From IMG/VR virus record IMGVR_UViG_3300009151_000331, positions 1-25,842 of that record: a DNA stretch of 25,842 nt, one strand, 5' to 3'. Each line of letters opens with the position of its first letter. Within the stretch, counting starts at the first letter, position 1. The notes beneath the pieces are model-generated. The model saw nothing but the letters and a program-made list of their open reading frames with translations. It searched no databases and was not told the origin of the DNA. The stretch comes from a virus. Below are positions 7,143 through 19,700 of the stretch, piece after piece. Made by a program: the position numbers and the translations under genes.

Positions 7143-10100
7143 ATGGCTACAAGTTCAAGACAATCAGCACTATTTGGGGTAAACGACTGGAAAACTATTT
7201 ACCAAACGTTCCAGCAAGCAGATTTCCGTAGTTATGACTATGAGACATTACGTAAAAGTTTCATAGATTATCTACGCATCTATTATCCTGAGACCTTCAA
7301 TGACTACATTGAGAGTTCAGAATTTATCGCATTACTTGACGTTATGGCATTTATGGGTCAAGGTCTTGCATTCCGCAATGACTTAAATACCCGTGAAAAC
7401 TTTATCGATACTGCTGAACGTAGAGATAGCGTTATCAAATTAGCTAATCTTGTAAGCTATACTCCTAAAAGAAACTTGACAGCAGAAGGTTATTTAAAAG
7501 TAACAAGCATCCGTACTACTCAAAATATTACTGATTTGAATGGTTTTAATTTAAGTAATATTCCTATATTATGGAATGATCCTGCAAATCCAAATTGGCT
7601 AGAACAATACAATACCGTTATTAATGCTACATTAATCAATACTCAGCGTGTTGGATTACCAGCTAATTCAGCACAGATTCTTGGAGTAAAGACCGATGAA
7701 TATACATTACAGATACCGGCGGGAACAAGCCCAGTAGTACCATTCTCAACCACTGTAAATGGTATGAATATGAATTTTGAATTATGTAGCGTCAGCACAG
7801 TAGGTGAAGATTATGTATATGAAATTCCACCTGCACCTACCAACCAATTCAACATGTTGTACCGTAACGACAAGTTAGGATACGGCAGCCCAAACACAGG
7901 ATTCTTTTTCTACTTCAAGCAAGGTACATTACAAAACTTTGATTTTAATTATCAGAATCAGATTGCTAACCAAGTGCTTGACATTGGTGCGATACAAGGT
8001 GTTAACAATACTGACACATGGTTATATCAAATAAGCCAAACTAATGGTACTTATGGGTTATGGATCAAAGTAGATAACATCTATGCAAATGCGTACCTAC
8101 AAACACAAAATAGTGTTAGAAAAATATATTCTGTAAACAGTCGATTCAACGACCAAGTAAGTTATGTATTTGGTGACGGTGTATTCAGTGAAATACCAGT
8201 CGGTAACTTTAGAGCATATGTTCGTGCTGGTAATGCATTGACTTATACTATACAACCTACACAGATACAAAATCTTACTGTTACCATGAACTATGTCAGC
8301 AGAGTTGGGCGCGTAGAAACATTGACCATTGGATTGAGTTTACAAACTCCGGTGACTAACGCACAAGCTAGAGAAACATTAGCTGACATTAAACAACGTG
8401 CGCCAAGTCGTTACTATACACAGAATCGTATGGTCAATGGTGAAGATTACAATAACTTCCCATATACATTGTATAGTTCAATCATCAAGAGCAAGGCTAT
8501 CAATCGCAGCAGTGTTGGTGTAAGCAAGAACTTAGATTTACTTGACCCAACTGGCAAGTATAGTAGCAGTAACAGTTATTCAAATGACGGTGGAGTTTGG
8601 TTAGATGATACTGATGGATATGCATTATTGAACATTACTAATCTTAGTGATATACAAACTTTCTTGAACGATACATTAGCAAACATATTAGGTGATAACA
8701 AATCATTACAATATTATGTTCAGAATTATCCAAGATATAATACAACTATCAGTTCAGATGATAATTTAGTATATTGGCATACTAGCACAGTAGATGCTAA
8801 TAGCACTTCTGGTTATTTTTATGAATTGCTCAACGGCAATGATACTCCAGTGCCAATTGGTACATATTCAACTTACAACTTAAAGTATTTGACTAAAGGT
8901 GCATTGATAAAATTCATAGCGCCGGACAGCTATTATTTTGATAGTAATAATAGATTGGTATATGGTGTTGCCGGTCCTTCAAACATAACATCTATTTGGA
9001 CAACTGTATTGAATGTTATTGGCGATGGGTATAACAATGGATTAGGACAATTTGCTAATGGAACTGGGCCAGTGACATTAAACAAATATGTGCCACAAGG
9101 TGCAATTATTACCACAGTAATACCTGCGTTTCAAAATACTTTACCTAATACAGTATCTAATGAATGTATCATCAGATTAGAATTACAACAAAATTTTACA
9201 TTAGTTTTTAACAATGCATTAACTATTGTACAAGACAGATGGAGTGTTGATCCTACGTCACAACCTGGCTACTTTGTTAAATTTACTAGCACTGGGTACA
9301 ATAGATATACAGTAAGCTATAAATCATTGAATTATTATTTTGGTAGTGTAGCTGATACTAGATTTACTTATGAAGCCGGTAAACTAGTATATGATCCTTT
9401 TTCTGGAATAATACTACAAGATTTTATAAGTGTACTTCCTACGAATACACAACCAAATAGTAATTATCCATTAGCTAAAGCAGTTACCAGCAGTATTATT
9501 GGACAAACAGTTGAAAGTGATGGTTATATAAATGATTTTGAAGTACAAGTTGCTAGTATCGATGTTAATAATAGAACAGTGGTAGATAATCCAGATTTCT
9601 TTTATGACATCACTGGTTATGTTACCGGAAATACTAATATAGGAATATATGCTTTCTTTGAAGAAATACAAGATGCTATCAACTTAACTAGAACTGAATT
9701 AATTTCAACTAGTATGGTTGCATATCAATATGCAACTGCTACAGATGTAGATGTTGTAAAATATGATTATCCAGAAGGACAACTATTTTATGCATACACA
9801 GATAATATATTTTATATAACAGTTCAAGACCCAACCATCACTACTCCATATTATACCTTAGTTAAACAACCGCAGTATAGTATGAAACCAGGTCGTCAAG
9901 GACTACAGTTTCAATATCGTCACAACAGTAATAATACCACACGCATTGATCCTGCTACAACTAATATTATTGACCTGTATGTAGTTACACAAGCCTACTA
10001 TACAGAATATCAAAATTGGATACAAGATACTACTGGCACAGTACCAATGCCAACTAGACCAACAATCAACGATTTGACTACTGAATATAGTAAGGTTCAA

Positions 10101-10517
10101 GATTATAAGATGTTAACTGATAGTGCTATACTAAACAGCGTAGTGTTTAAACCATTGTTTGGTGCTAAAGCTGCTGCTGCACTAAGAGGAACAATTAAAG
10201 TAATTAAAAATTCTGCAACAAATGCCAGTGATAGTGAAATTCGTAGCGCAACATTGACTGCTATGAATAATTATTTCAATATTAACAATTGGGACTTTGG
10301 AGATACTTTTTACTTTAGTGAATTAAGCGCATACATACACAATCAAATTGGGGAGTATGTTAGTTCATGTGTACTAGTACCCAATGACCCAACAATGAAA
10401 TTTGGAGATTTATATGAGATTAAATGTTTACCTTACGAAATTTTTGTAAACGCAGCAACTTCAAATGATGTACTTGTTATTGCGGCCCTCACACCCGCCG
10501 AATTACAGATAGCATAA
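7143..10517 (+). CDS. gp6: Baseplate wedge subunit gp6, enlarged
   Basis: 1124 residues against 660 in T4. The N-terminal 110 residues are strongly gp6-like: FGVNDWKTIYQTFQQADF, TLRKSFIDYLRIYYPETFND, SSEFIALLDVMAFMGQGLAF, NDLNTRENFIDTAERRDSVI and LVSYTPKRNLTAEG. A second signature, near residues 405-450, reads ETLADIKQRAPSRYYTQ then RMVNGEDYNNFPY, matching the gp6/J-type segment. The C-terminal 125 residues carry NSVVFKPLFGAKAAAAL, SDSEIRSATLTAMNNYF and FGDTFYFSELSAYIHNQ. gp6 dimers link the six wedges into the inner baseplate ring and drive closure around the hub. About 450 extra residues sit between the second signature and the C-terminal domain, rich in Asn, Tyr, Thr and Ser, apparently beta-rich insertions. 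Weak AAAGAGAA sequence precedes the start; the neighbours gp25 and the giant gene are 51 and 27 nt away. Confidence 0.92.
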   Translation: MATSSRQSALFGVNDWKTIYQTFQQADFRSYDYETLRKSFIDYLRIYYPETFNDYIESSEFIALLDVMAFMGQGLAFRNDLNTRENFIDTAERRDSVIKLANLVSYTPKRNLTAEGYLKVTSIRTTQNITDLNGFNLSNIPILWNDPANPNWLEQYNTVINATLINTQRVGLPANSAQILGVKTDEYTLQIPAGTSPVVPFSTTVNGMNMNFELCSVSTVGEDYVYEIPPAPTNQFNMLYRNDKLGYGSPNTGFFFYFKQGTLQNFDFNYQNQIANQVLDIGAIQGVNNTDTWLYQISQTNGTYGLWIKVDNIYANAYLQTQNSVRKIYSVNSRFNDQVSYVFGDGVFSEIPVGNFRAYVRAGNALTYTIQPTQIQNLTVTMNYVSRVGRVETLTIGLSLQTPVTNAQARETLADIKQRAPSRYYTQNRMVNGEDYNNFPYTLYSSIIKSKAINRSSVGVSKNLDLLDPTGKYSSSNSYSNDGGVWLDDTDGYALLNITNLSDIQTFLNDTLANILGDNKSLQYYVQNYPRYNTTISSDDNLVYWHTSTVDANSTSGYFYELLNGNDTPVPIGTYSTYNLKYLTKGALIKFIAPDSYYFDSNNRLVYGVAGPSNITSIWTTVLNVIGDGYNNGLGQFANGTGPVTLNKYVPQGAIITTVIPAFQNTLPNTVSNECIIRLELQQNFTLVFNNALTIVQDRWSVDPTSQPGYFVKFTSTGYNRYTVSYKSLNYYFGSVADTRFTYEAGKLVYDPFSGIILQDFISVLPTNTQPNSNYPLAKAVTSSIIGQTVESDGYINDFEVQVASIDVNNRTVVDNPDFFYDITGYVTGNTNIGIYAFFEEIQDAINLTRTELISTSMVAYQYATATDVDVVKYDYPEGQLFYAYTDNIFYITVQDPTITTPYYTLVKQPQYSMKPGRQGLQFQYRHNSNNTTRIDPATTNIIDLYVVTQAYYTEYQNWIQDTTGTVPMPTRPTINDLTTEYSKVQDYKMLTDSAILNSVVFKPLFGAKAAAALRGTIKVIKNSATNASDSEIRSATLTAMNNYFNINNWDFGDTFYFSELSAYIHNQIGEYVSSCVLVPNDPTMKFGDLYEIKCLPYEIFVNAATSNDVLVIAALTPAELQIA

Positions 10518-10523
10518 GTAATA

Positions 10524-10531
10524 TATAACTA
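10524..10531 (+). promoter_or_regulatory. Late-promoter-like box before the giant gene
   Basis: TATAACTA matches TATAAATA at 7 of 8 positions within the 27-nt gap after gp6. Transcription would begin near 10537 and the ATG is at 10545. An AAAAGA sequence (10531-10536) is the only ribosome-binding candidate. Confidence 0.35.
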
Positions 10532-10544
10532 AAAGATTTTTAAA

Positions 10545-10710
10545 ATGGCAACAAGAATTAGAACACTAGATTTTCTACCAGAGATATTTAAAACCACAAC
10601 CAATGCTCAGTTTTTGGCAGCAACATTGGACCAGCTAGTTGCTCAACCTAATACTGAAAAAATTCAAGGTTATATTGGTAGTAGATTTGGTTATGGAATA
10701 AATGCCAATG
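10545..10710 (+). other. N-terminal wedge-type segment of the giant protein
   Basis: Residues 1-55 contain LDFLPEIF (8-15), FLAATLDQLV (23-32) and GYIGSRFGYG (42-51). I recall this arrangement at the start of large structural proteins after gp6 in marine T4-like phages. It is the part most likely to dock to gp6 or gp10-type partners. No structural homology to T4 gp7 can be shown by eye. Confidence 0.5.
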
Positions 10711-13700
10711 ATTATTATGTAACTGAACCTACTAAAATAAGAACTGATTATCAATTAGATCCAGGAGTTGTTTTCTTAAAAGAAAACGATACTACTGCAA
10801 AAGATTTTATTAGCTATCCTGGTATTATAGATGCATTGAATCTCAGAGGTGGCATAACAGATAACAATAGTAGATTGTTTAGTAGTCAAATTTATTCTTG
10901 GGATTCTTTTACTAATTTAGATAAAATAATAAACTATAATCAGTATTACTGGTTGCCAACAGGACCTGAACGTGTTACAGTACAACCTAGTGCAGTTTAT
11001 ACTGAAGCTACTTATGTAGTTGAATCACAACCTGCTGATTACTTAATAACATCTGAATCATTAGCTGATGCTGAAGCTAACCCAACATTAACATTAATTC
11101 GCGGCGGAACTTATAAATTTATTGTAAATCAAAATACTAAATTTTGGATACAAGGTGCACCAGGTATCACAGGATTTAGTCCAACTCAAACTAATTTACA
11201 AACCCGTGATGTATATGGAGTTACTAATAATGGTGCATCAGACGGTACTATTACATTTAATGTACCACAAAAAAATGCATTAGCTGATTATATTTTTCCT
11301 GGTGAAAATACAGTAGGTGTTGTTTCTACACTTCCGTATAGTCAAGTCAACGGCGCTTACGTAAATGACATAGGTGGCATCGATGGAATTACCGCATTGG
11401 ATGGATTGACACTAATGTTTTATAACACTGGTGAAAATGATTTAGGTACCGAGACTAATTTTTACCAAATTGCATTAACCGGCGCAGCTAATAACCCTGT
11501 TATAGCATTGACTTTAGGCGATGCTATTCCAAATGAGCAAAAAATAACTGCTTTATATGGGGTTGAGTGGATCAATAGACTTTTCTATAGAAATAATACA
11601 GGTTACATACAATTAGAACCATATAATAGTCCAATATTAGATACATTGTATTATCAAGATGATACTATTTCTACCAGAGTAGGCATTATTAAACTAGTTG
11701 AAAATAATAGTACAAATCAAATTAATGTTATCACAGATATACTAGGTAAAAAGCAATATACTTCACCTAATGGAGTAGTATTTACTAATGGACTGAAAGT
11801 TATATTTCAAGGAAATATATTTCCTGATACTTATAAAAATGTTGAATACTACGTAGAAGGGGTTGGTACTAATATAGAGTTACTAAATGTGACCAATTTA
11901 GTATCACCGGGACTATTTGCATCAGGTGAATATACTCCATGGGACACAACAGCATGGGATGTTGGAAATTATGATTCTAGTCTATACGTGCCTGTAAATT
12001 CAGATTACATAACTATTGCTAGAAATGCAATTAATAGAAATGCTTGGTCAAGAAGTAATCGTTGGTTTCATATCGATGTTATCAATGCTACTGCCGCGTA
12101 TAATAATAATCCAGCATTAATAACAGAATTTACTACTGACTCTAATAAAGCAAAACGACCTATTATTGAATTTTATCCAAACTTAAAATTATTTGATTCT
12201 GGTTCAGTAGGAAAAAGCCCAGTAGACTTTTTTGATACTAGAACAACTGACGCACTTACATATGTAGCAGGACAAACTGGATACTATCCAGATGTAGCAG
12301 GTTGGACAACATATAATGCAGTAATAGCACCAGTGACTGGAGCAATTACTAATAGAACAGCAACTACAACTTATGCAGTTACTAATCAGATTTTGTTGAG
12401 TAGCACAGCTACCTTGCATATTAACGATACTATAAGTTTTGGCGGTACTGTATTTGGTGGTATAATATCCGGAACTACTTATTATATAACTACTATCAAT
12501 GGTAATCTAATAACTATATCTAGTATCAAAGGTGGATCAGCGTTTGTTCTAACCACTGGCAGTGGCACAATGACTACCTCTATATATCCATATTCTACTA
12601 CCATAACAGTTCCTACTAGCGGAGTATCTGGGTTATTTGAAGTTAATCAATATATAACAGATACCACCGAATTATTACCTTCTGTTACTTTAATTAGTAA
12701 TGTTTCTGTTGCAGGTTCAAATACAATTATAACAGTTACTTGGTACAATCAATCAATAGTCAATGGGACTTCTGTTGCATCTGTTGTTACAGGAGATACT
12801 CCATTAGATAACTACGCACTTTTTGACGGTGCAAGAATTGTATTCTCGGCTGACACTACGACAAATATACGAAATAAAATTTATATAGCAAGATTTTCAA
12901 CTACTACTTATAATGGTACACCATTGATTACTTTGTTTGAAGCTGAAGATGGTTTGGTACTACCAGATGAACAAACTGCTGTATATCGCGGATATAATAA
13001 TATAGGTAAAGATTTCTACTTTGATGGTGCATATTGGTATGCTGGACAACAAAAGATCACATTGAATCAACCTCCAAAATTTGATATATTTGATGAAAAT
13101 GGTGTTAGTTTTGGTGATCCTTTAGTATACACTAGTACATCATTTACCGGTACAACATTGTTTAGATATGGAATAGGTACTGGTACTGATGACATTTATT
13201 TAGGTTTTCCTATTCGCTATAGTTCAGTAAATAATATTGGAGATATTAGTTTTGATGTATCTTTAAATTTAGATACCTTTAACTATGTAAACGGGTCAAC
13301 AGCGATAACACAAAATGTTAACACTGGGTATGTTTATAATTACGATACACGTACTAATTACGTAAGACAATTAGGCTGGCAAACTGCGGTATCTCCTAGC
13401 GCACAATATCAAATATTTGAATTTGATTGGACTGCATTATCACCAGTGTATATTTTTACTTGTGATGTTGCCCCAATGAGTGCAGCAAAAACAAATTGGC
13501 CTACAATACAAGTATACATTAACAATCATTATATACCTAATACTGACTATACAGTAACAACTACTGATAATACTACTATAGTTAATATTCCTGTTATTGA
13601 TGCAGTAGAAACTGTAGTACAAATTTTAATATTAAGTGACCAAATAAGCAATACTGCTTATTATCAAATTCCTGATAATTTGAATAATAATCCATTAAAT

Positions 13701-16700
13701 GAAGATATTACCACTGCTAATATTGGCGACATTCGCGGACAATATCAAAGCATTTTTTACAATAATCCAAACACCACCGGCAAAGTATTTGGACCTAACA
13801 ATTATCGTGATTTAGGTAATTTAGTACCCTGGGGTAACAGAATAATACAGAATAGTGCTTCACTTGTATTGCCCGGCGTATTTTTACGAAATCAAAAACA
13901 TGATTTAACTGATGCATTGTTATACAACAGCAGACAGTATATTACTTTTAAGAATTTATTGATTGATACAGTTAATAATTCTAGCTACAGTACAATGCTG
14001 ACTCCTGCTCAAATGTTAGATGATGCAATCATTCAAATGAATGCATCACGTAACAATGAACAACCTTTTTTCTGGAGCGACATGCTTCCAGCCAAAGCAC
14101 CGTATATTACCAACACCTATAGTTTTGCTAACTCATTAGATACTAGTATCTATCCACTAAGTAAAATATATAATTTTGCCACAGCAAATTACAATAGCGT
14201 TTTAGTATATCTAACTCGTAACGGAAAACAAACACAGTTGATCAAAGGAGTAGACTATACAATAAGTACTACTAGTACTACATTAACTGTTACTACTGAT
14301 TTACAACCAAATGATCAAATTACCGTTAATGAATATAATCAAACATATGGTAGTTATGCACCTAATACTCCTACTAAATTAGGTTTATTTCCAGCGACTA
14401 TTCCTGCAGTAGTTTTAGATACCGCATATAATCCAGAAACATATTTCATAGTAGGACATGACGGATCATTTACTAAATTATATGGAAATTATGATCCAGC
14501 AATCGGCAAACTAATTGATTTCAGAGATCAAGTATTACTTGAGTATGAGACCCGAGTTTACAACAATTTAAAATTAAGTGAGACAGTTCCAGCTGGTTCG
14601 TATGAAGGAGTAATTATTCCAGGCTTCTTTAGAGATACTGATTACTCATACGATGAGTTCTTGCAAATATATAGTGAATCTTTCTTAAATTGGATAGGAC
14701 AAAATAGAATTGATTACAAGACACAATTCTATAACAAGAACAATCAGTTTAGTTACAACTACGTTGACAGTGGTAACAAAATAAATCGCCAACCAATCGA
14801 ACAAGGATACTTCAGAGGATTGTATCTATACTATTACGATACTTCAACCCCGAATCAAACACCATGGGAGATGTTAGGTATATCTAACAAGCCGTCTTGG
14901 TGGGAAACTAGATATGGACCTGCTCCATACACTAGCGACAACTTAGTTCTTTGGGGAGATTTAAGTGAAGGATTAGTTTGGAACAACGGTAATTCTTATA
15001 TAAAACCTAAGTACGCTCGTCCAGAATTATTAAACATCATTCCAGTGGACAGCAATGGAGATTTAGTTTCACCATTGATTTCTATTGTAGGCGCATATGA
15101 TCAAAATGCATTCCAGCGTGATTGGGTCGTTGGAGATGTTGGGCCTGCAGAGTTTAGCTACCGTAGAAGCAGTTCATGGCCGTTTGATTTGATGCGTATA
15201 TTAGCAATAACTAAACCGGCAGACTTCTTTAACTTAGGTGTCGATGTTGATAACTACAAATATAATGTTGAATTTAATCAATACTTAGTAAACAATAGAG
15301 ACCACTTAGTCATAAGTGATATACCAATCTATGGTTCTGGCACGCCTGCAACTAGTTATATCAACTGGATCATTGATTACGAAAAACAAGTTGGGATAGA
15401 TGCAACTACAACCATAACTACATTGTTAGACAACTTAGATGTACGTTTAGTATATCGTTTGGCTGGATTCAGTGATAAAAATCTATTAAAATTCTATGTA
15501 GAAAAAGGTTCTGCTAACAGTAATAACAGTTCATTATTAATACCAGACGAAAGCTATCAAGTACTATTATACGAAAATCAACCGTTTGATAGAATAGTTT
15601 ATAGTGGAGTTATAGTGCAAGTCACAGACCGTGGATATAAAGTATTTGGAAATAGTCAGACTAATGCTTATTTCAAAGTATTAGCACCTAAACCAAATCC
15701 AGCAATTGAGACTATCACAGTTGATACTCTTACAGTAAAGGTAGCAACAGATTTTTATGATAGAACAGTTACGGTTCCATATGGAACTGAATTCTACACA
15801 GTTCAACAAGTATCACAATTCTTAGTAAGCTATGGTGAATACTTGATACAAAAAGGTGTTATATTTGATGAGATAGAAAATGGTATTCCAATCAACTGGA
15901 ATCAAATGATTGCAGAATTTCTATATTGGGCACAAACAGGGTGGGATATTGGTAGTATAACATCTATCAATCCTGCTGCAAAGATACTTTCAATAAGCAA
16001 AGAAAGTTCTATTGTTCAACCATTGACATTACAACAGTTTAACTTTATACTAAATCAAAATCTTTACCCTATATCAGGTACAGATATGTCTGTTGTTCGT
16101 GATGGAACTGCTTTTAGTGTAACAGCATTGAATGAAGGAGATACTATATCATATGGACAATTTAATATTAGTAATATTGAACATGGTATCGTATTCAATA
16201 ACTTAACATTATTCAACGATGTGATTTACAATTTAATTACTGGGTTACGTCAGAATCGCATTATAGTTCGTGGTACAAAAACTGCTGAATGGAATGGCAC
16301 AGTAGATGCATATGGTTTCATTCTCAACCAAGACAATATACAAGAGTGGACTAGGGAAGTAAAATACACTCAAGGTTCAATTGTAAAATATAAAAATAGA
16401 TATTGGACAGCTATAACCATTGTTCAAGCTAAAGAAATTTTTGATGAGCAAGATTGGTTGCAGACAAGCTACGACCAAATACAAAAAGGATTATTACCCA
16501 ACAGCCAAACTCGTTCATATGAAAGCACATTATACTATGATGTTGACAGGGCTAATTTAGAAAATGATGCGGACTTATTGAGTTTCAGTTTAATTGGATA
16601 TCGTCCTAGAGACTATATGGCATTAGCTGACTTGACTGATATTACACAAGTCAATGTTTACAAAAACATGATTAAAGATAAAGGTACGTTAAATGCTGCT

Positions 16701-19700
16701 AGCGCATTCAAAGGTGCAACATTGGCACAAGGTGGAATTGACTACGAATTGTATGAAAACTGGGCTATCAAGTCAGGTGAATTTGGTGGAGTATTGAATA
16801 ACAACTTTATTCAATTCAAATTGAATCAAACTGAATTGACCGGCAATCCTAGCATTGTAGGATTGACAAATGGAGTAGCTATAGATGGTGTACAACAAGA
16901 AGTGCCTATATATAGCGTGTTCAACTATGGTCGACCAATAAACAATGTTGATATACTACCCACAATAGCAAATACATACCCATCTGAATTATATCCTACA
17001 GCAGGATATGTCAATTATGATGATGTCAAGATGGCTAGCTATTATTATTCAGGATTGTCAACTGCACAAAACTCAGTTGGAACTACTATACCAATAACTG
17101 AATTCTATGTTCGTGATTATGCTTGGTTAGCTAACTATTTGTCAGACTGGAAAGTTTATACTCCTGCAAGTTTGGGTTCTGTAATATCAGCACAGAATAA
17201 TCTTAATGGTACAGTAACAATTAGATTTAATCAAGCACACAATCTAACAACTTATCAAATTTTTGCAGTGGTTAACTTTGATGTTGCTATAGACAATTAC
17301 TATATCGTTGCAGCAGTAGTTGATCCATACAGAGTTATAATTAATCTTTCACTAGACCCTAATATAACTAGCTTGACTGGACAAGGAGTTGGTTTCAGAA
17401 TGCAAAATCAACGTGTTGCTACTGCACCTGAAATTATTAATTTACCATTATTGGATAATGAATTCAACAAATTAAAAGTTTGGGTTGATACAAACAACGA
17501 TGGTAGCTGGGCTGTTTATCGTAAGAGTTTAAACTATCAATATAGTAATGAGATCACTGAATTAGGTAGTCAAACATTTGGTAGTGCAGTTGCATACACT
17601 GATACACTAGGATATTTAATTGGTGATAGTAGTGCCGGAACAGTTAACAGATATAGATATTATTCTGATACAAATTCATATAATTCTATTCAAACTTTAA
17701 CACACGGAGCATCATTTGGTTCTAATATATCATATGTTAATGATTTATTTGTAATATCAGAACCAACCGGTTCACCTAATGTTTATATCTATCAATTAAT
17801 AAACACTACTTTAGTAAATACTTTACAATTGTATCAAACAATCTCTGCGCCAGTAGGAGTAACAACTTGGGGTACTTCAACCTCATTGTCTGGAGATCAA
17901 AATTGGTTATACATTTCTGATATAGATAACAATTATGTTTATGTTTATCGTAAATCTGCACTAACAAAACTATATGAATATTCTACTAGAATCACAGTAG
18001 CAGGTCTTGTTAGTGGAGACACGTTTGGATATTCTATCGCAACTGATTATTATGGCGATACTGTTGTAGTAGGCACACCATATAAAGATTATGATGTAAA
18101 TACTCAAAATTATGGTTACACTTATGTGTTCTCTAGAACTGTTCAGAATACAGTTTCAAGAACTAGTAGTCAAGCCTTTATTCCTGTAGTAATTCCTGTA
18201 GCATGGACTCCAACAACAGTAACACAAACCGCTACTGCTACCGATAGTACAACTGACAGAATTACAGTAAGCAGTAGTGCAGGGTTTAACATAAATGACC
18301 CTGTCGTATTCACCGGTACGTTGATATCAGCAGGTGCAATAGCTGCTAATACGGTTTATTATGTCTATGATAAACCAACTAGCACAACATTTAGAATTGC
18401 GTTAACTCGCAATGCAGCATCATACATTCAATTATCAACAGGTAGTGGTAATATGACAGTTACTGTTCAAACTACCCCGTTGTTTGTTTCAGTCAATGGG
18501 ACACTATTAAGTGATAACACCTATGCAATAATTGGTTCTTCGTTGTATGTCTATAGTTCACAATTACCTACAATAAATGCAGGTGATTTAATTAATATCA
18601 GTGGTAGTAATTTCGTATTAACACAAACACTAACCAATGAAGAAACACCAAGAGTTGGTGTTGAATTTGGTATTAGCGTAGATGTCAATCGTTATGCAAA
18701 TGAAATATTGATTGGTGCACCGTACGAATTAAGTGATCAGAATTATGAGGGTGCAGTACACAGATATACTAATGCCGGCGAAAAGTATGGTATGATTGTT
18801 GGCAACACTACTTGTAATATTACGACTCCTAGAACTATTTTGATTAATGGATTTGCTGTAGTATTACCAATTGGTAACGCTACCGCAGCAGCTACTAGTA
18901 TTAATATCGTTTCAATACCAAATGTTTATGCGACTACAATTAATGGCAAATTAGTAATATCATTAGTTGATAGTACTATTGGAATAGCCGGAAACAAATT
19001 GTCATTGTCAGTAGTTAATACTACTACGCTAAGTGAGATAGGTATTACTATTTACAGTCAAACTCAGAAGATAATGTGTCCTCATCCTGCAGGCAGAACT
19101 CAGTTTGGCACAGTAGTAAAATTTGACAAATCATACACTGGATCATTCATTGCAAGTGCTCCTGTTGGTGCACGTTATAGCGCAACAACATTTGATTTTA
19201 CTGACGATGAATTAGACAATGATACAGTATTTGACAACAACGGTACTCAGTGGATAGATATTTTCAACAATGCCGGTGCCGTTTACATGTTTGATTATTT
19301 GTCAGCATACAACGAAAACATAGACAATCCTGGTAATTTTGTATATGCACAAAGTACTAATTCTTTAGATATAGAGTATGGTACTCAACCAAATTTTGGT
19401 ACTGCATTAGATTTCAATAGCAATCATGTAACAATTGGTACACCTAACTTTGTTCCTAATACTGGATACAATGGTCAAGCTATAACTTATGTAAGTCAAA
19501 GTAGCACTCCAGATTGGGCCGTGTATAGAAGTTCTGCACCAGTTGTTGATGTTAATGGAATATTTAATATTCAATTGTTTAGTGCTTTGACTAATGACAC
19601 CTTAGAAAATCTAGATTATATTGATCCGCTTCAAGGAAAATTATTAGGCGCAGTAGCGGAAAATATTGACGTTACATCAAATAATGATCCTGCAGGATAC

